From NCBI GenBank assembly GCA_964422295.1, contig CAYRAM010000001.1:124001-188000 (forward strand): 64,000 bases of DNA, read 5' to 3'. A program made the translations under genes and the position numbers. The DNA comes from UBA12191 sp964422295. GTDB taxonomy: Bacteria > Planctomycetota > UBA8108 > UBA1146. Under the pieces are notes generated by a model, which worked only from the letters and a program-made list of their open reading frames with translations, did not search any database and had not been told where the DNA came from. This document shows, in pieces, positions 9,603 to 17,827 of this stretch; the stretch's first letter is position 1, and each line of letters begins with the position of its first letter.

Positions 9603-10621
9603 TGAGTGATGCATCGGTCTCTGAGCCTGCTCCTCTTCTTGAAGTCAGGGATCTCAAGACCTGGTTTCCGATACGGTCCGGGGTGTTCTCCAAAGTCACT
9701 GCTCACGTCAAAGCGGTCGACGGGGTCAGTTTTTCCTTGGGTCGCAAGCAGACGCTGGGGCTTGTGGGGGAATCGGGTTGTGGAAAAACCACCGTGGGCC
9801 GATCGATCTTGCGTTTGGTCGAGCCGACCGAAGGAACGGTACACTTTGATGGAATCGATGTCCGAAATATGCATGGGGATCAATTGAGATCGTTGCGCAA
9901 GCGCATGCAGATCATCTTCCAAGATCCCTACGGTTCCTTGAATCCACGGATGACCGTGGGCGCTATCCTCAGTGAGGGCCCTTACATCCACCGCATGGGA
10001 TCGGATGCGGAAATCCGCGAGAGAGTTCAACATCTGATGGATCGGTGTGGACTCGATCCGATCAATCACATCAACCGTTATCCCCATGAGTTTTCTGGTG
10101 GCCAGCGCCAGCGGGTCGGGATCGCCAGAGCATTATCGGTGGAGCCGGAATTCATCGTTTGTGATGAAGCAGTCAGCGCACTCGATGTGTCCATTCAGGC
10201 ACAGATCATCAATCTGTTGCTCGATCTGCAAGACGAGTTTGATCTCTCCTATCTCTTCATCGCCCATGATCTGGCAGTGGTGGAGCATATCAGTGACAGG
10301 GTCGCAGTGATGTATCTGGGAAAAATCGTCGAAGAGGCGGTTGCACAGGATCTCTACTCAGATCCACGACACCCCTACACCCGGGCACTCCTGTCAGCGG
10401 TTCCGGAACCGGACCCCAAGCGTAAGAGGAACCGGATTTTGTTGGAGGGAGATGTCCCATCACCGATCAATCCTCCATCCGGCTGCCCATTTCACACACG
10501 GTGCCCTGAATCAGGGCCGCGATGTTCTGTCGAGGTACCCGAAGGCATGATCTTGGGGGATGGACACCAGAGTTATTGTTGGCTCGAAAGTCCCGCAGGT
10601 GTGGGAGAGAAGTCTGCCTGA
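9602..10621 (+). CDS. Oligopeptide/dipeptide ABC transporter ATP-binding protein (OppF/DppF type)
   Basis: 339 residues; the ATG at 9602 shares one base with the preceding stop (TGATG), typical of translational coupling. Walker A is GESGCGKT, signature SGGQRQRVGIARAL, Walker B FIVCDEAVSALD, H-loop FIAHDLAVVEH, and the C-terminal Opp/Dpp extension has GCPFHTRCPESGPRC. It should form a heterodimer with the gene before it. Both proteins have complete ATPase motifs. The matching membrane subunits and the periplasmic binding protein must be encoded elsewhere, or the pair serves a distant permease. Confidence 0.92.
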   Translation: MSDASVSEPAPLLEVRDLKTWFPIRSGVFSKVTAHVKAVDGVSFSLGRKQTLGLVGESGCGKTTVGRSILRLVEPTEGTVHFDGIDVRNMHGDQLRSLRKRMQIIFQDPYGSLNPRMTVGAILSEGPYIHRMGSDAEIRERVQHLMDRCGLDPINHINRYPHEFSGGQRQRVGIARALSVEPEFIVCDEAVSALDVSIQAQIINLLLDLQDEFDLSYLFIAHDLAVVEHISDRVAVMYLGKIVEEAVAQDLYSDPRHPYTRALLSAVPEPDPKRKRNRILLEGDVPSPINPPSGCPFHTRCPESGPRCSVEVPEGMILGDGHQSYCWLESPAGVGEKSA

Positions 10622-10633
10622 GGAGCGGGCCTG

Positions 10634-11950
10634 ATGAGAGAAGCAGGGATGCCAGAATGCGCCTTCGTCACCTTCGGGTGCAAGATCAACCAGTACGATA
10701 CCCAAGCGATCCGTGAAGAAATTCTCGATCTCGGATATCGGGAGGTCGGCAAGGCGGAGGGAGTAGATCTGGTCGTCGTCAACTCCTGTACGGTGACCGA
10801 GCGGGCGGGACAAAAGGTGGGAGAACGGGTCAGGGCGCTGACGAGAAGAAACCCCCATGCAGACGTCATCGTCACAGGTTGCATGTCGGAAGATGACCGC
10901 AGGCAGATGCTGGAAATTCCCGGTGTCACCCATCTCATCGGTAACGAGGAAAAGCACAGGGTCGCTGAAATTGTCGCGGGCGCACATCCTGGTGAAGTTC
11001 CCGGAAAGCGTAAATCCCGTGACATCTTCGGTTTGAAAATTTCCGGCTTCGAAGGGCGCACACGGGCATTCCTGAAGATCCAGGATGGCTGCGATTCATT
11101 CTGCAGTTATTGCATCATCCCATACATGCGCGGCGGATCACGCAGTCGCGATCATGAGCCTATTCTTGCCGAGGCACAGAGACTGGCGGATTCCGGGTTT
11201 ACGGAATTGGTTCTGACCGGTATTCACCTGCGCCAATGGGGACGAGACCTCGGCATCGAGGATGGGTTTGGAAGATTATTGAAGGAGTTGCGGGAGATTC
11301 CGGGGATCGATCGGATTCGTCTGTCTTCCATCGGCGAAGGAGCCTTCAGCGACCGGTTCCTCGAGGCTTTCGAGGAGGATGCAGGATTGTGCCGATTCTT
11401 TCATGTTCCCCTGCAAAGCGGCAGCGCAAGGATTCTGAAAGCGATGCGACGTGACTACACCCTGGAAGAATATTGTCAGGCGATGCAGCGAGTCCGGGAA
11501 AGGCTTCCCGATGCGACGCTGGCGACAGATCTGATCGTCGGATTCCCTGGTGAAACGGAAGAGGATTTTCAAGCTTCCCTGCAGCGGATCGATGAGATCG
11601 GTTTCGCCAAGGTCCACCTGTTCCCTTACAGCCCACGTCCACGAACCAAGGCTGCGAGATTGCCGGATCATGTCGCGGCGGAGGTTCGGAATCAGCGTAT
11701 GCAACGGGCACGTCAACATTGCAATATCGTCTCACAGAGGGTTGCGGAGCAACGTCTTGGTCAATCGGTACTGGTATTGGTGGAGAAAACGGATGGCAAC
11801 GGAACTGCGGAAGGACTCTCCAGAGAGGGATTGCGAGTCGCAGTGGAAGGGGAGCGATTGATTCGCGGTCAAGAGTACCGGGTGAAGTTGGAAACGGTCG
11901 TTGGTGAGCGATTCAACGGGGTGACTCTCGAGAAGGTGAACGATGGGTAA
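10634..11950 (+). CDS. mtaB: tRNA (N6-threonylcarbamoyladenosine(37)-C2)-methylthiotransferase
   Basis: 438 residues, normal for MtaB-type methylthiotransferases. Family knowledge: a radical SAM enzyme with two 4Fe-4S clusters that turns t6A37 into ms2t6A37 in tRNAs reading ANN codons. The N-terminal UPF0004 domain begins VTFGCKINQYDT and has two further cluster cysteines in VVNSCTVTE and IVTGCMSED. The radical SAM motif is CDSFCSYCIIPYMRGGSRSR, the CxxxCxxC pattern. A C-terminal TRAM domain is likely from about residue 380. GAGGAG lies 8 bases before the ATG. The stop overlaps the next gene by 8 bases. MiaB and RimO are the alternatives, but CKINQYDT favours MtaB. Confidence 0.9.
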   Translation: MREAGMPECAFVTFGCKINQYDTQAIREEILDLGYREVGKAEGVDLVVVNSCTVTERAGQKVGERVRALTRRNPHADVIVTGCMSEDDRRQMLEIPGVTHLIGNEEKHRVAEIVAGAHPGEVPGKRKSRDIFGLKISGFEGRTRAFLKIQDGCDSFCSYCIIPYMRGGSRSRDHEPILAEAQRLADSGFTELVLTGIHLRQWGRDLGIEDGFGRLLKELREIPGIDRIRLSSIGEGAFSDRFLEAFEEDAGLCRFFHVPLQSGSARILKAMRRDYTLEEYCQAMQRVRERLPDATLATDLIVGFPGETEEDFQASLQRIDEIGFAKVHLFPYSPRPRTKAARLPDHVAAEVRNQRMQRARQHCNIVSQRVAEQRLGQSVLVLVEKTDGNGTAEGLSREGLRVAVEGERLIRGQEYRVKLETVVGERFNGVTLEKVNDG

Positions 11951-12755
11951 TCGTACTGAAAAAGATCGGGAATCGTCGAAACCGCTGCATTTTCCCGCTG
12001 GATTGCATGATCGCAGCCTCGTCGGATGGGGTATTCGGAGGCGTCGTGGGGATCTGGGGGGCCCCACTGACCCCGATGACGCCGATGCGGATCTGCAAAG
12101 ATCCAAAATCGGTGAGAAATCGCAGGAGATTTCTCCTGCCACCGGACTCGCTGGGAGGACCGGAATCGAAGAAGAGACTGCGGTTGTCATCGAGGCGGAT
12201 GACCCCCTTGGTGCGTTGGCCACTCGGGTCGCCTCGTGTCAAGAGTGCAGCCTGTGCCAGACGCGGAACCGGACCGTATTTGGTGTCGGCAATCCTCATG
12301 CCCGTCTGATGTTTGTCGGCGAAGCTCCCGGTGCCGAAGAGGATCGGAGAGGAGAGCCCTTTGTCGGTAGAGCAGGGCAACTTCTCGACAAGATCATTAC
12401 ACAAGGACTGAAGTTAACTCGTAAAGAAGTTTACATTACAAATGTATTGAAATGCCGTCCACCGGAGAATCGGGATCCGCAGCCGGATGAGGTGGAACGG
12501 TGCAGGTCTTACCTGGAGGCGCAGATCGATTTTGTAAAGCCGCAAATTCTTGTGGCGCTGGGACGTCCTGCAGCAATGTTTTTGACGGGTCAGGAGAGTT
12601 CCCTCAAACAATTGAGGGGAGGGAAACACGAATTTAGAGGGATTCCGGTGGTCGTCACCTACCATCCCGCCTTTCTTTTGCGTCAACCCCAATACAAGGC
12701 CCATTGTTGGCACGATCTGCAGTCCGTCATCGGCACCCTCGGAGAGTCGGAGTGA
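11943..12755 (+). CDS. Family 4 (4Fe-4S) uracil-DNA glycosylase with N-terminal extension
   Basis: 270 residues; the ATG at 11943 overlaps mtaB by 8 bases and has GAAGGTGA just upstream. The catalytic domain starts near residue 95 with VASCQECSLC. Motif A is GEAPGAEEDRRGEPFVGRAG, followed by ITNVLKCRPPENRDP and the second motif YHPAFLLR. Four cysteines suited to an iron-sulfur cluster are present (the CxxC group, LKC and ERC). Family knowledge: it removes uracil from deaminated DNA to begin base-excision repair. The first ~90 residues are charged and variable and do not match the family. The loop reads KCRPPENRDP and not the RRIH type, which argues against UdgX. Confidence 0.9.
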   Translation: MGNRTEKDRESSKPLHFPAGLHDRSLVGWGIRRRRGDLGGPTDPDDADADLQRSKIGEKSQEISPATGLAGRTGIEEETAVVIEADDPLGALATRVASCQECSLCQTRNRTVFGVGNPHARLMFVGEAPGAEEDRRGEPFVGRAGQLLDKIITQGLKLTRKEVYITNVLKCRPPENRDPQPDEVERCRSYLEAQIDFVKPQILVALGRPAAMFLTGQESSLKQLRGGKHEFRGIPVVVTYHPAFLLRQPQYKAHCWHDLQSVIGTLGESE

Positions 12756-12823
12756 GCCCCGCGCAGCAGCGGTCAAATCTCTCCAGGGGATCGATTCTTG
12801 GCAAATGAGACCCTTTCGGTAAG

Positions 12824-12851
12824 TTGACTCGGGATTATGGGGATCTATACT
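12824..12851 (+). promoter_or_regulatory. Predicted sigma70-type promoter upstream of the pilM-secretin operon
   Basis: TTGACT (12824-12829) and TATACT (12846-12851) are separated by 16 bases and match the -35 and -10 consensus at five of six positions each. It faces the pilM operon about 1 kb downstream, which would imply a very long leader or a separate small transcript. Confidence 0.5.
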
Positions 12852-12882
12852 TTCCTCTTCCCCGGGAGGGAATTCGGTCGAA

Positions 12883-12898
12883 ACGGAGACGTCTCCGT
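12883..12898. promoter_or_regulatory. Perfect 16-nt palindrome (possible operator)
   Basis: ACGGAGACGTCTCCGT is its own reverse complement and lies about 32 bases after the predicted -10 box, where a repressor or the nascent RNA could act. A related ACGGGGACGTCT recurs near 13123. No regulator can be assigned. Confidence 0.3.
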
Positions 12899-12990
12899 CG
12901 GGCCTAAATTCTTCGTGGGGAAGGAAAGAATGAGCCGATCGGCGCCGATCAGGACGTCCGTGCAGTGATTTAGTCTGCAGTAATTTTTTG

Positions 12991-13049
12991 CCGTGAGAAT
13001 TTTCTGTCGTGAGAATTTTCTGTTGTGAATTTCTGTTGAGTTTTCTCTG
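12991..13049. repeat. 16-nt tandem repeat, two exact-length and two decayed copies
   Basis: ccgtgagaattttctg (12991-13006) and tcgtgagaattttctg (13007-13022) differ at one base and are followed by shortened copies ttgtgaatttctg (13023-13035) and ttgagttttctctg (13036-13049). The array lies in the noncoding region before pilM. It is much more AT-rich than its surroundings. Confidence 0.6.
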
Positions 13050-13722
13050 TAATGAAGATTACGGCAACGTCATGGTCGCTCCGTCGGAATTAGAGGATAC
13101 GAGGTCGTGAGTTTCGGCGCAAAACGGGGACGTCTAGCGCCGGGATTGTGTGCAGTGTCTGCGATAAGTGCGGATCCCATTGGTTTCCGGCATTTCAGTC
13201 ACCGCTGTTCGATCCTGTTCAGAATTTCGGGGAGATTGAGGGTATTCATGTTGGGGATTTTTCCCCACTGAAACTCACGAGTCCTCCCCGGATTCCCGGG
13301 GTCAAGCGCGACTGTCAAGCTGACCATGTTCGTTGTTCGATTTTCTTGTGAAATCGTCAGCGCATGCGTTCACCAGGTGGATTCGAGAGTCGCCAACACC
13401 GCCTGGACTTTTGCCACGTATCTCGAAGGTTGAGTTTGAGGATGTGCGACCCGCTTGGATCGGGTCTGCCTTCTCATGGGTCCGGCTCGACATCGTTGGG
13501 TCGGCATGCTGGGTCGGTATGAGGATCCATAAGATGAAGTCCGTGAGGTCAAATCCGCGGGGTTACGTATGGGTCAGACCGTTTCACGGGGTGGTTGGAG
13601 AACATCGATAGCGCGGTTTGAGGATGAGAAGGATCGTCGATGGCGTGCGCTTAGGTCCTGCGACCCTGAGAGTTGAATTAGAGAAAACCAAACCCGAGTG
13701 ATCCACTGCTAAAGGGGATCCT

Positions 13723-13820
13723 GCGACCTTGAAGCGACCTTGAAGCAACCTTGGAGCGACCTTGGAGCGACCGAGGGGCAAGCGAGGAGCAAGCGAGGAG
13801 CGACCGGGGACGACGTTGGA
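13723..13820. repeat. 11-nt tandem repeat array ending at the pilM ribosome binding site
   Basis: About nine copies of an 11-mer based on gcgaccttgaa run from 13723 to 13820: gcgaccttgaa twice, gcaaccttgga, gcgaccttgga, gcgaccgaggg, gcaagcgagga twice, gcgaccgggga and a final 10-mer. The period equals roughly one DNA helical turn. The array abuts the Shine-Dalgarno sequence of pilM, so it is probably in its leader. Confidence 0.65.
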
Positions 13821-13850
13821 GAGAGGTATTCGTGGAGAGAGGTATTCATG
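13821..13850 (+). promoter_or_regulatory. Duplicated ribosome binding site and start codon of pilM
   Basis: GAGAGGTATTC occurs twice, first followed by GTG (13832-13834) and then by ATG (13848-13850), the pilM start. The first copy opens a seven-codon mini-ORF (GTG to TGA at 13853-13855) in another frame that overlaps the pilM start. It may be a simple duplication or a small translational leader. Confidence 0.5.
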
Positions 13851-15710
13851 GCTGACTTCGAAGAAGTCTGGTGTCTCGATGGAGGAAAAAACTCCCTCAA
13901 GGCGATCAAGATCCAGCGGTCCGGCAACGGCGCTGAGATCGTCGCCGCCGAAAAAATCGAACACCCACTGGGCGCAGGCCCCGAGGCGACCGCAGCAGCG
14001 ATCTCCAATTTGGCTTCTCAACATTCTCTCGCCGGGCCCTTGGCAGTTTCCCTACCGAGTCGTTCAGCACTGACAAGTTTCATCACCGTTCCTCCAGTGG
14101 ACGGCAAGAAATTGGAGGAGCTGATCGGTTATGAGGCGCAGCAGAATATTCCGCTGCCGATGGAAGACGTCATCTGGGACAGCCACATTTGTGGCGATAC
14201 CGACGACGGCGAGAAGGAGATTGGAATCTTTGCTGTCAGATCTGAAGAAGTTTCCGATCTTCTTCAAGATCTTGAGGCCGACAATTTGGAAATTGATGTA
14301 CTCACACTCGGTAATGTCGGATTGCTGAATCTGATTCGCTTTGACCTCCGCCCCAAGCGTCCGATGGTCGCAATTGAAATCGGCGCACACCACACCGACC
14401 TGGTCGTGGTCAATGGGTCGCGTTACTGGTTCCGTTCGGTGCCCGTCTCCGGCAAGGATTTCACCCAGGCGCTTCAGGAACGTTTCAATTGCACTGAGGA
14501 GGAAGCGGAAAATCTCAAGGTGACCGCAGCCAAGTCTGACCATGCTGCCAAAATATTTGAAGTGCTGCAGCCGCTCTTGCGCGACCTTGTCAGTGAGATC
14601 AATCGTTCGATTGGCTATTACAAGTCCCGGGCTGGTGAGCTCAAGATCGAAGATTTGTTCCTTTTCGGTGGCAGCGGCAAAGTGGTGGGGTTGCGAAAGT
14701 TCTTAGAAGACAACCTGCGGATTCGGGTGCAGATTTTCAAAAGTTTGCAACGCGTGCGGATTCGCCCCGAAGCGAATATTGTGCAGCAAGATCTGCAGGC
14801 GTTTTCATCTTGTATTGGAGCCGGACTACAGGCACTGGGGCTCGGTGAGATAGACCTCAATCTTTTGCCGCAGGAGCAACAGGAAGCCGCAGAATTCAAG
14901 AAGAAACAGAAGGTTGTTCTTGGAGCGACAGCCGCTCTCTATCTACTCATCGCATTCTTCGCAATCGTCTTCGGTGGCAAGATTGACGATGCCAATGCAG
15001 TCCTTCAGGAAGCCGGACTCGTCGACGAGTTGAAGGATAATGAAAAGTTGCTGGCGAAACTCCAGGAGGACAAGAGAGTAGTCCTTGAAAAGATGCAGAG
15101 CGACCTGGTTTCTCATGGAGCGGGTCGCCTCGTTCCCCGGGAGGTTCTCGAAATCATCGCCACAATCCCGAATGCCGAGCAAGTCTCCCAATCGATTCGC
15201 ATGGAAGTGGAAGACGGTCCTGAAAAGGATAGCACCCGCGGTTCTGTTGAGGCGGAACAGGAATCACTCAACACCCAAAAGACTTGGCTCTCCGGGTTTG
15301 ATGTTCGCAAGGTCAGAGTGACTGACTCGGGTACTGTTCTTGAAAAGGGAAGCAAAGTCGATTCGGGGATGACGGTCTTTGATGATCGTTACCAGGTGAC
15401 TGTTCGTGGATTCCGATACGACCAAGGGGATGCCTCGACCAACGACCAGCAACTCAAATTGGTGGTCGTAGATCCGATTGAAGCCCGACTGACTGAAACA
15501 TATGGTGCTCCTGAATATGGAGAGCGGGTCAGTCGAAATGTTGGAACTGAAACGATGTTGATGTGGGCTCCCGACGATAATTTCAAGAGGGGTCGACAAC
15601 GAGGACGCAATGACGAGGCATCTAGGGATCACGGGACTCCCCTCTACCCCTGGACCATCTCTTGGGTCTATCCGCCGCTCCCGGTGGATCCCTCGGATGA
15701 AGAAGAATAG
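13848..15710 (+). CDS. pilM: PilM-PilN fusion, type IV pilus/secretin alignment-complex protein
   Basis: 620 residues from ATG 13848 (GAGAGG 5 bases upstream). Residues 1 to about 340 are PilM-like, with the actin/FtsA-type ATPase fold: VWCLDGGKNSLKAIKI, the conserved EELIGYEAQQNIPLPMEDV, MVAIEIGAHHTDLVVV and FLFGGSGKVVGL. At about residue 360 the sequence becomes PilN-like: IDLNLLPQEQQEA, a basic stretch, one transmembrane helix (ALYLLIAFFAIVF) and a coiled-coil periplasmic region. Normal PilM is about 350 residues and PilN about 200, both separate genes. Here they are joined in one frame, so the cytoplasmic ring and its membrane partner are covalently linked. First gene of the long secretin operon. 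Confidence 0.85.
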   Translation: MADFEEVWCLDGGKNSLKAIKIQRSGNGAEIVAAEKIEHPLGAGPEATAAAISNLASQHSLAGPLAVSLPSRSALTSFITVPPVDGKKLEELIGYEAQQNIPLPMEDVIWDSHICGDTDDGEKEIGIFAVRSEEVSDLLQDLEADNLEIDVLTLGNVGLLNLIRFDLRPKRPMVAIEIGAHHTDLVVVNGSRYWFRSVPVSGKDFTQALQERFNCTEEEAENLKVTAAKSDHAAKIFEVLQPLLRDLVSEINRSIGYYKSRAGELKIEDLFLFGGSGKVVGLRKFLEDNLRIRVQIFKSLQRVRIRPEANIVQQDLQAFSSCIGAGLQALGLGEIDLNLLPQEQQEAAEFKKKQKVVLGATAALYLLIAFFAIVFGGKIDDANAVLQEAGLVDELKDNEKLLAKLQEDKRVVLEKMQSDLVSHGAGRLVPREVLEIIATIPNAEQVSQSIRMEVEDGPEKDSTRGSVEAEQESLNTQKTWLSGFDVRKVRVTDSGTVLEKGSKVDSGMTVFDDRYQVTVRGFRYDQGDASTNDQQLKLVVVDPIEARLTETYGAPEYGERVSRNVGTETMLMWAPDDNFKRGRQRGRNDEASRDHGTPLYPWTISWVYPPLPVDPSDEEE

Positions 15711-15718
15711 GGGGCCGC

Positions 15719-16546
15719 ATGAGTGACAAGGTATTCTGGAGTTTGCTCGGTGCGGAAGTGGTCCTTTGGATCGTTCTGTTTGTCATCGTCGTAGTACCCA
15801 AAATGTCGGAATACGATTCTGTGAGTGCAAAGTTGAAGAGGCAGCAAAAAGACCTGAAGGAGTACTCACGAAAAGTCGACAGGGATTTACCCACCGAAGA
15901 TATGGTGAAGGCTGAAGAGAAGTACCTCGAAAGTTGGAGCAAAGAGATCGATCGCGCAGAAGAGTTTTACTCAAGCCGTGTGAGTCGCTTTGCTGAAGGA
16001 ACTTCCAGCGATTTGAGTGGGTGGTCGACTCGTTATCGTGATGGCTTCGATCTTTTGGTGAAGCGCTACCGCTCTGAGGTGGGGCTCGATGCTGCTGCCG
16101 AGTTGCCATTTCTGGCCCAGGAAGATCTCGACGATGTCGACAAGATCGTCAATTATGAGCGTCGCTGGAAGGTGCAGAGTCACTTGGTGAACCTTGCACT
16201 GGAGAACCGAGGCTCAAATATTCTCGAGTTGACGATCGATCGGAAAACGGCTCGTGCGAATCGTGGAGACGGCGATGGAGCGGCCCGATTCCCCGTATAT
16301 CTAAAGTTGGAGATTCCTGGGAACCGTGTGGCGAATTTCGTCGACCAGATCATGAGGCACCCATTCATTGACTATTCCATCGGCCACTTGGCGGTCAGTA
16401 AGGATCGCGAGGAATTGCTCTTCGATGTCGTCAATGAAGCCAAGTCGGAGGAGGAAGAGTTGGGTGAGCCCAATGTCCTTCTGTTGCTTGAAATGGAAGT
16501 CCATGAAGGGACGATCGTGAGCTCTTCTGAAGAGGAACGGGGCTAA
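15719..16546 (+). CDS. PilO-like inner-membrane alignment protein
   Basis: 275 residues, ATG 8 bases after the pilM-pilN stop with GGGGG upstream. One N-terminal transmembrane helix (VVLWIVLFVIVVVP) is followed by a coiled coil (SAKLKRQQKDLKEYSRKV) and a periplasmic alpha/beta domain with FPVYLKLEIPGNRVANFVDQ, reminiscent of the ferredoxin-like fold of PilO/GspM. Family knowledge: PilO pairs with PilN in the periplasm and links PilM to the secretin through PilP. Sequence identity to classical PilO is low; position and topology carry most of the assignment. Confidence 0.6.
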   Translation: MSDKVFWSLLGAEVVLWIVLFVIVVVPKMSEYDSVSAKLKRQQKDLKEYSRKVDRDLPTEDMVKAEEKYLESWSKEIDRAEEFYSSRVSRFAEGTSSDLSGWSTRYRDGFDLLVKRYRSEVGLDAAAELPFLAQEDLDDVDKIVNYERRWKVQSHLVNLALENRGSNILELTIDRKTARANRGDGDGAARFPVYLKLEIPGNRVANFVDQIMRHPFIDYSIGHLAVSKDREELLFDVVNEAKSEEEELGEPNVLLLLEMEVHEGTIVSSSEEERG

Positions 16547-16550
16547 TCCA

Positions 16551-17657
16551 TTGCAAAATATCGATAAAATCACGATCGCTGTCGTTGCTTTGCTCCTCGT
16601 CGGAGGTTTTGGCTACCCCTTCCTGATGAGTGATCCCGGGAGTGAATACTCGAGCAAGATCAGCGAAGCCAATGAGGCCATCGAGGAAAATATGGCGTCC
16701 CAAGATCTGGGCGACCAAAGTGTTCCGGAAGTCCTCGGCAAAGTTCGTATGGCTTACGACATCTCCGGAGACGTGGCGATTCCTGAATGGTCTTTTTACC
16801 GCAAACCTGCCCGTCTCGATGTCAAGGAGCGGATCATCCAGGTTCCGCCGACCCTCGATCCCGCCTACCTTGCATCAGTCGCAGTGGTTCGGGATGCGGG
16901 GGGGCAACTCACCTATCATGAAATATCTGGTCGCCATGCGATTTACACCAATGCGGAGATCACTTCCTGCGTCGTCGAAATGCGGGAAGGGGACGGGGAG
17001 TGGACGAAGCTGGATCAGGTAAACAGTTTCGCTTCTGGCCAGGCCTTTTCGATTCGGTCCGGTGCCTTGGAAGTTGGCCGCAGTTATCGCTATCGCATTT
17101 CTACCAAGGCCGCTGCTCTTCCTGGAAACATGTCCTTTCCCCGGGATGGATCGAACTCTGTCTTGTCGGGAGAGACGGGACCCGTGTTGATGCCCGCTGA
17201 TGAGGCTTGGAAGGTCAGTGGTGCCCAGGTGGGCCGCCTTGATAGTGCCGGCAACTTCATGCCCGGTCGTGCCACCATCCAGTACTCGCGTTGGGATTGG
17301 GAATCTTCCTCAGCGAAAAAATCCGCAAAGGTTGTGACCGAGCCGAAGGCGGGTGATCAGAGTGTCGAGCTGTTTGATACCGGTTTCCGATTGGAACGGA
17401 TTCAGGATACGGCGGATGGTCGCGTTGTCGTTCTGCGGAACGAGAGCGGCAAAAGAGCCTATTTGAAAAACAATGATGACCCCCAGTCCCTGACCCCTCC
17501 GGGGTGGGACAACTTCGACAGTGATCCCGCTGAATCAACAGGGGAAGAAGACGAGGATGACGACTTGGGAGCGGTAGAGCCCGCCGACGAAGTCGAGCCG
17601 GTCAAGCCGAAGAGAACCCGCCCGAGCGGGGGGGGTCTCTTTGGAGGTGACGACTAA
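16551..17657 (+). CDS. Secretin-operon membrane protein in the PilP position, unknown function
   Basis: 368 residues from TTG 16551, four bases after the PilO-like stop. A short N-terminal transmembrane helix (IAVVALLLVGGFGYPFLM) anchors it; the periplasmic part has beta-rich segments with fibronectin-like turns (YTNAEITSCVVEMREGDGEW and VGRSYRYRISTKA). The C-terminal 60 residues are acidic, then basic and glycine-rich (GEEDEDDDLG, then RTRPSGGGLFGGDD). It is not recognisably PilP but occupies its place directly before the secretin gene, so an inner-membrane-to-secretin connector role is inferred. Confidence 0.6.
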   Translation: MQNIDKITIAVVALLLVGGFGYPFLMSDPGSEYSSKISEANEAIEENMASQDLGDQSVPEVLGKVRMAYDISGDVAIPEWSFYRKPARLDVKERIIQVPPTLDPAYLASVAVVRDAGGQLTYHEISGRHAIYTNAEITSCVVEMREGDGEWTKLDQVNSFASGQAFSIRSGALEVGRSYRYRISTKAAALPGNMSFPRDGSNSVLSGETGPVLMPADEAWKVSGAQVGRLDSAGNFMPGRATIQYSRWDWESSSAKKSAKVVTEPKAGDQSVELFDTGFRLERIQDTADGRVVVLRNESGKRAYLKNNDDPQSLTPPGWDNFDSDPAESTGEEDEDDDLGAVEPADEVEPVKPKRTRPSGGGLFGGDD

Positions 17658-17827
17658 GAGTGAGACAGGTGACGATGCCATGGGGCGGGTCACCCGTTCT
17701 GAAGGAATCTGCGAGGCAGACTTCGGAGCAAATTGGAAAGATTGAAACTCGGCCACCTCTGGTGGCTGGAATAGCCAGCGGTCGCAAGGTGAAGCGACCG
17801 ATTGACAACCAAAGCAAGGAGAGATCG

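Larger units (their letters stand above)
12756..13847. other. 1.1 kb intergenic region without a convincing gene
   Basis: No ORF here has a recognisable product; the longest (for example 13333-13611 plus) lacks family motifs and a good ribosome binding site. The stretch holds a good sigma70-like promoter (12824-12851), a perfect 16-nt palindrome (12883-12898), a 16-nt tandem repeat (12991-13049), a GGGGATTTTTCCCC hairpin near 13254 and an 11-nt repeat array before the PilM start. The sequence ACGGRGACGTCT occurs twice (near 12883 and 13123). It could be a long leader of the downstream operon or an unrecognised RNA; RNase P, tmRNA and 6S hallmarks were looked for and not seen. Confidence 0.6.

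Noticed and set aside
13148..13611. ORFs 13148-13351 and 13333-13611 on the plus strand
   Set aside because: No known motif, no ribosome binding site of note, and skewed composition; likely chance ORFs in noncoding DNA.
13723..13820. CRISPR-like reading of the 11-nt array
   Set aside because: Units abut directly, with no spacers between them.
12756..13847. RNase P RNA, tmRNA or 6S RNA
   Set aside because: The conserved cores (for example GAGGAAAGTCC of RNase P and the tmRNA T-arm end) are absent.
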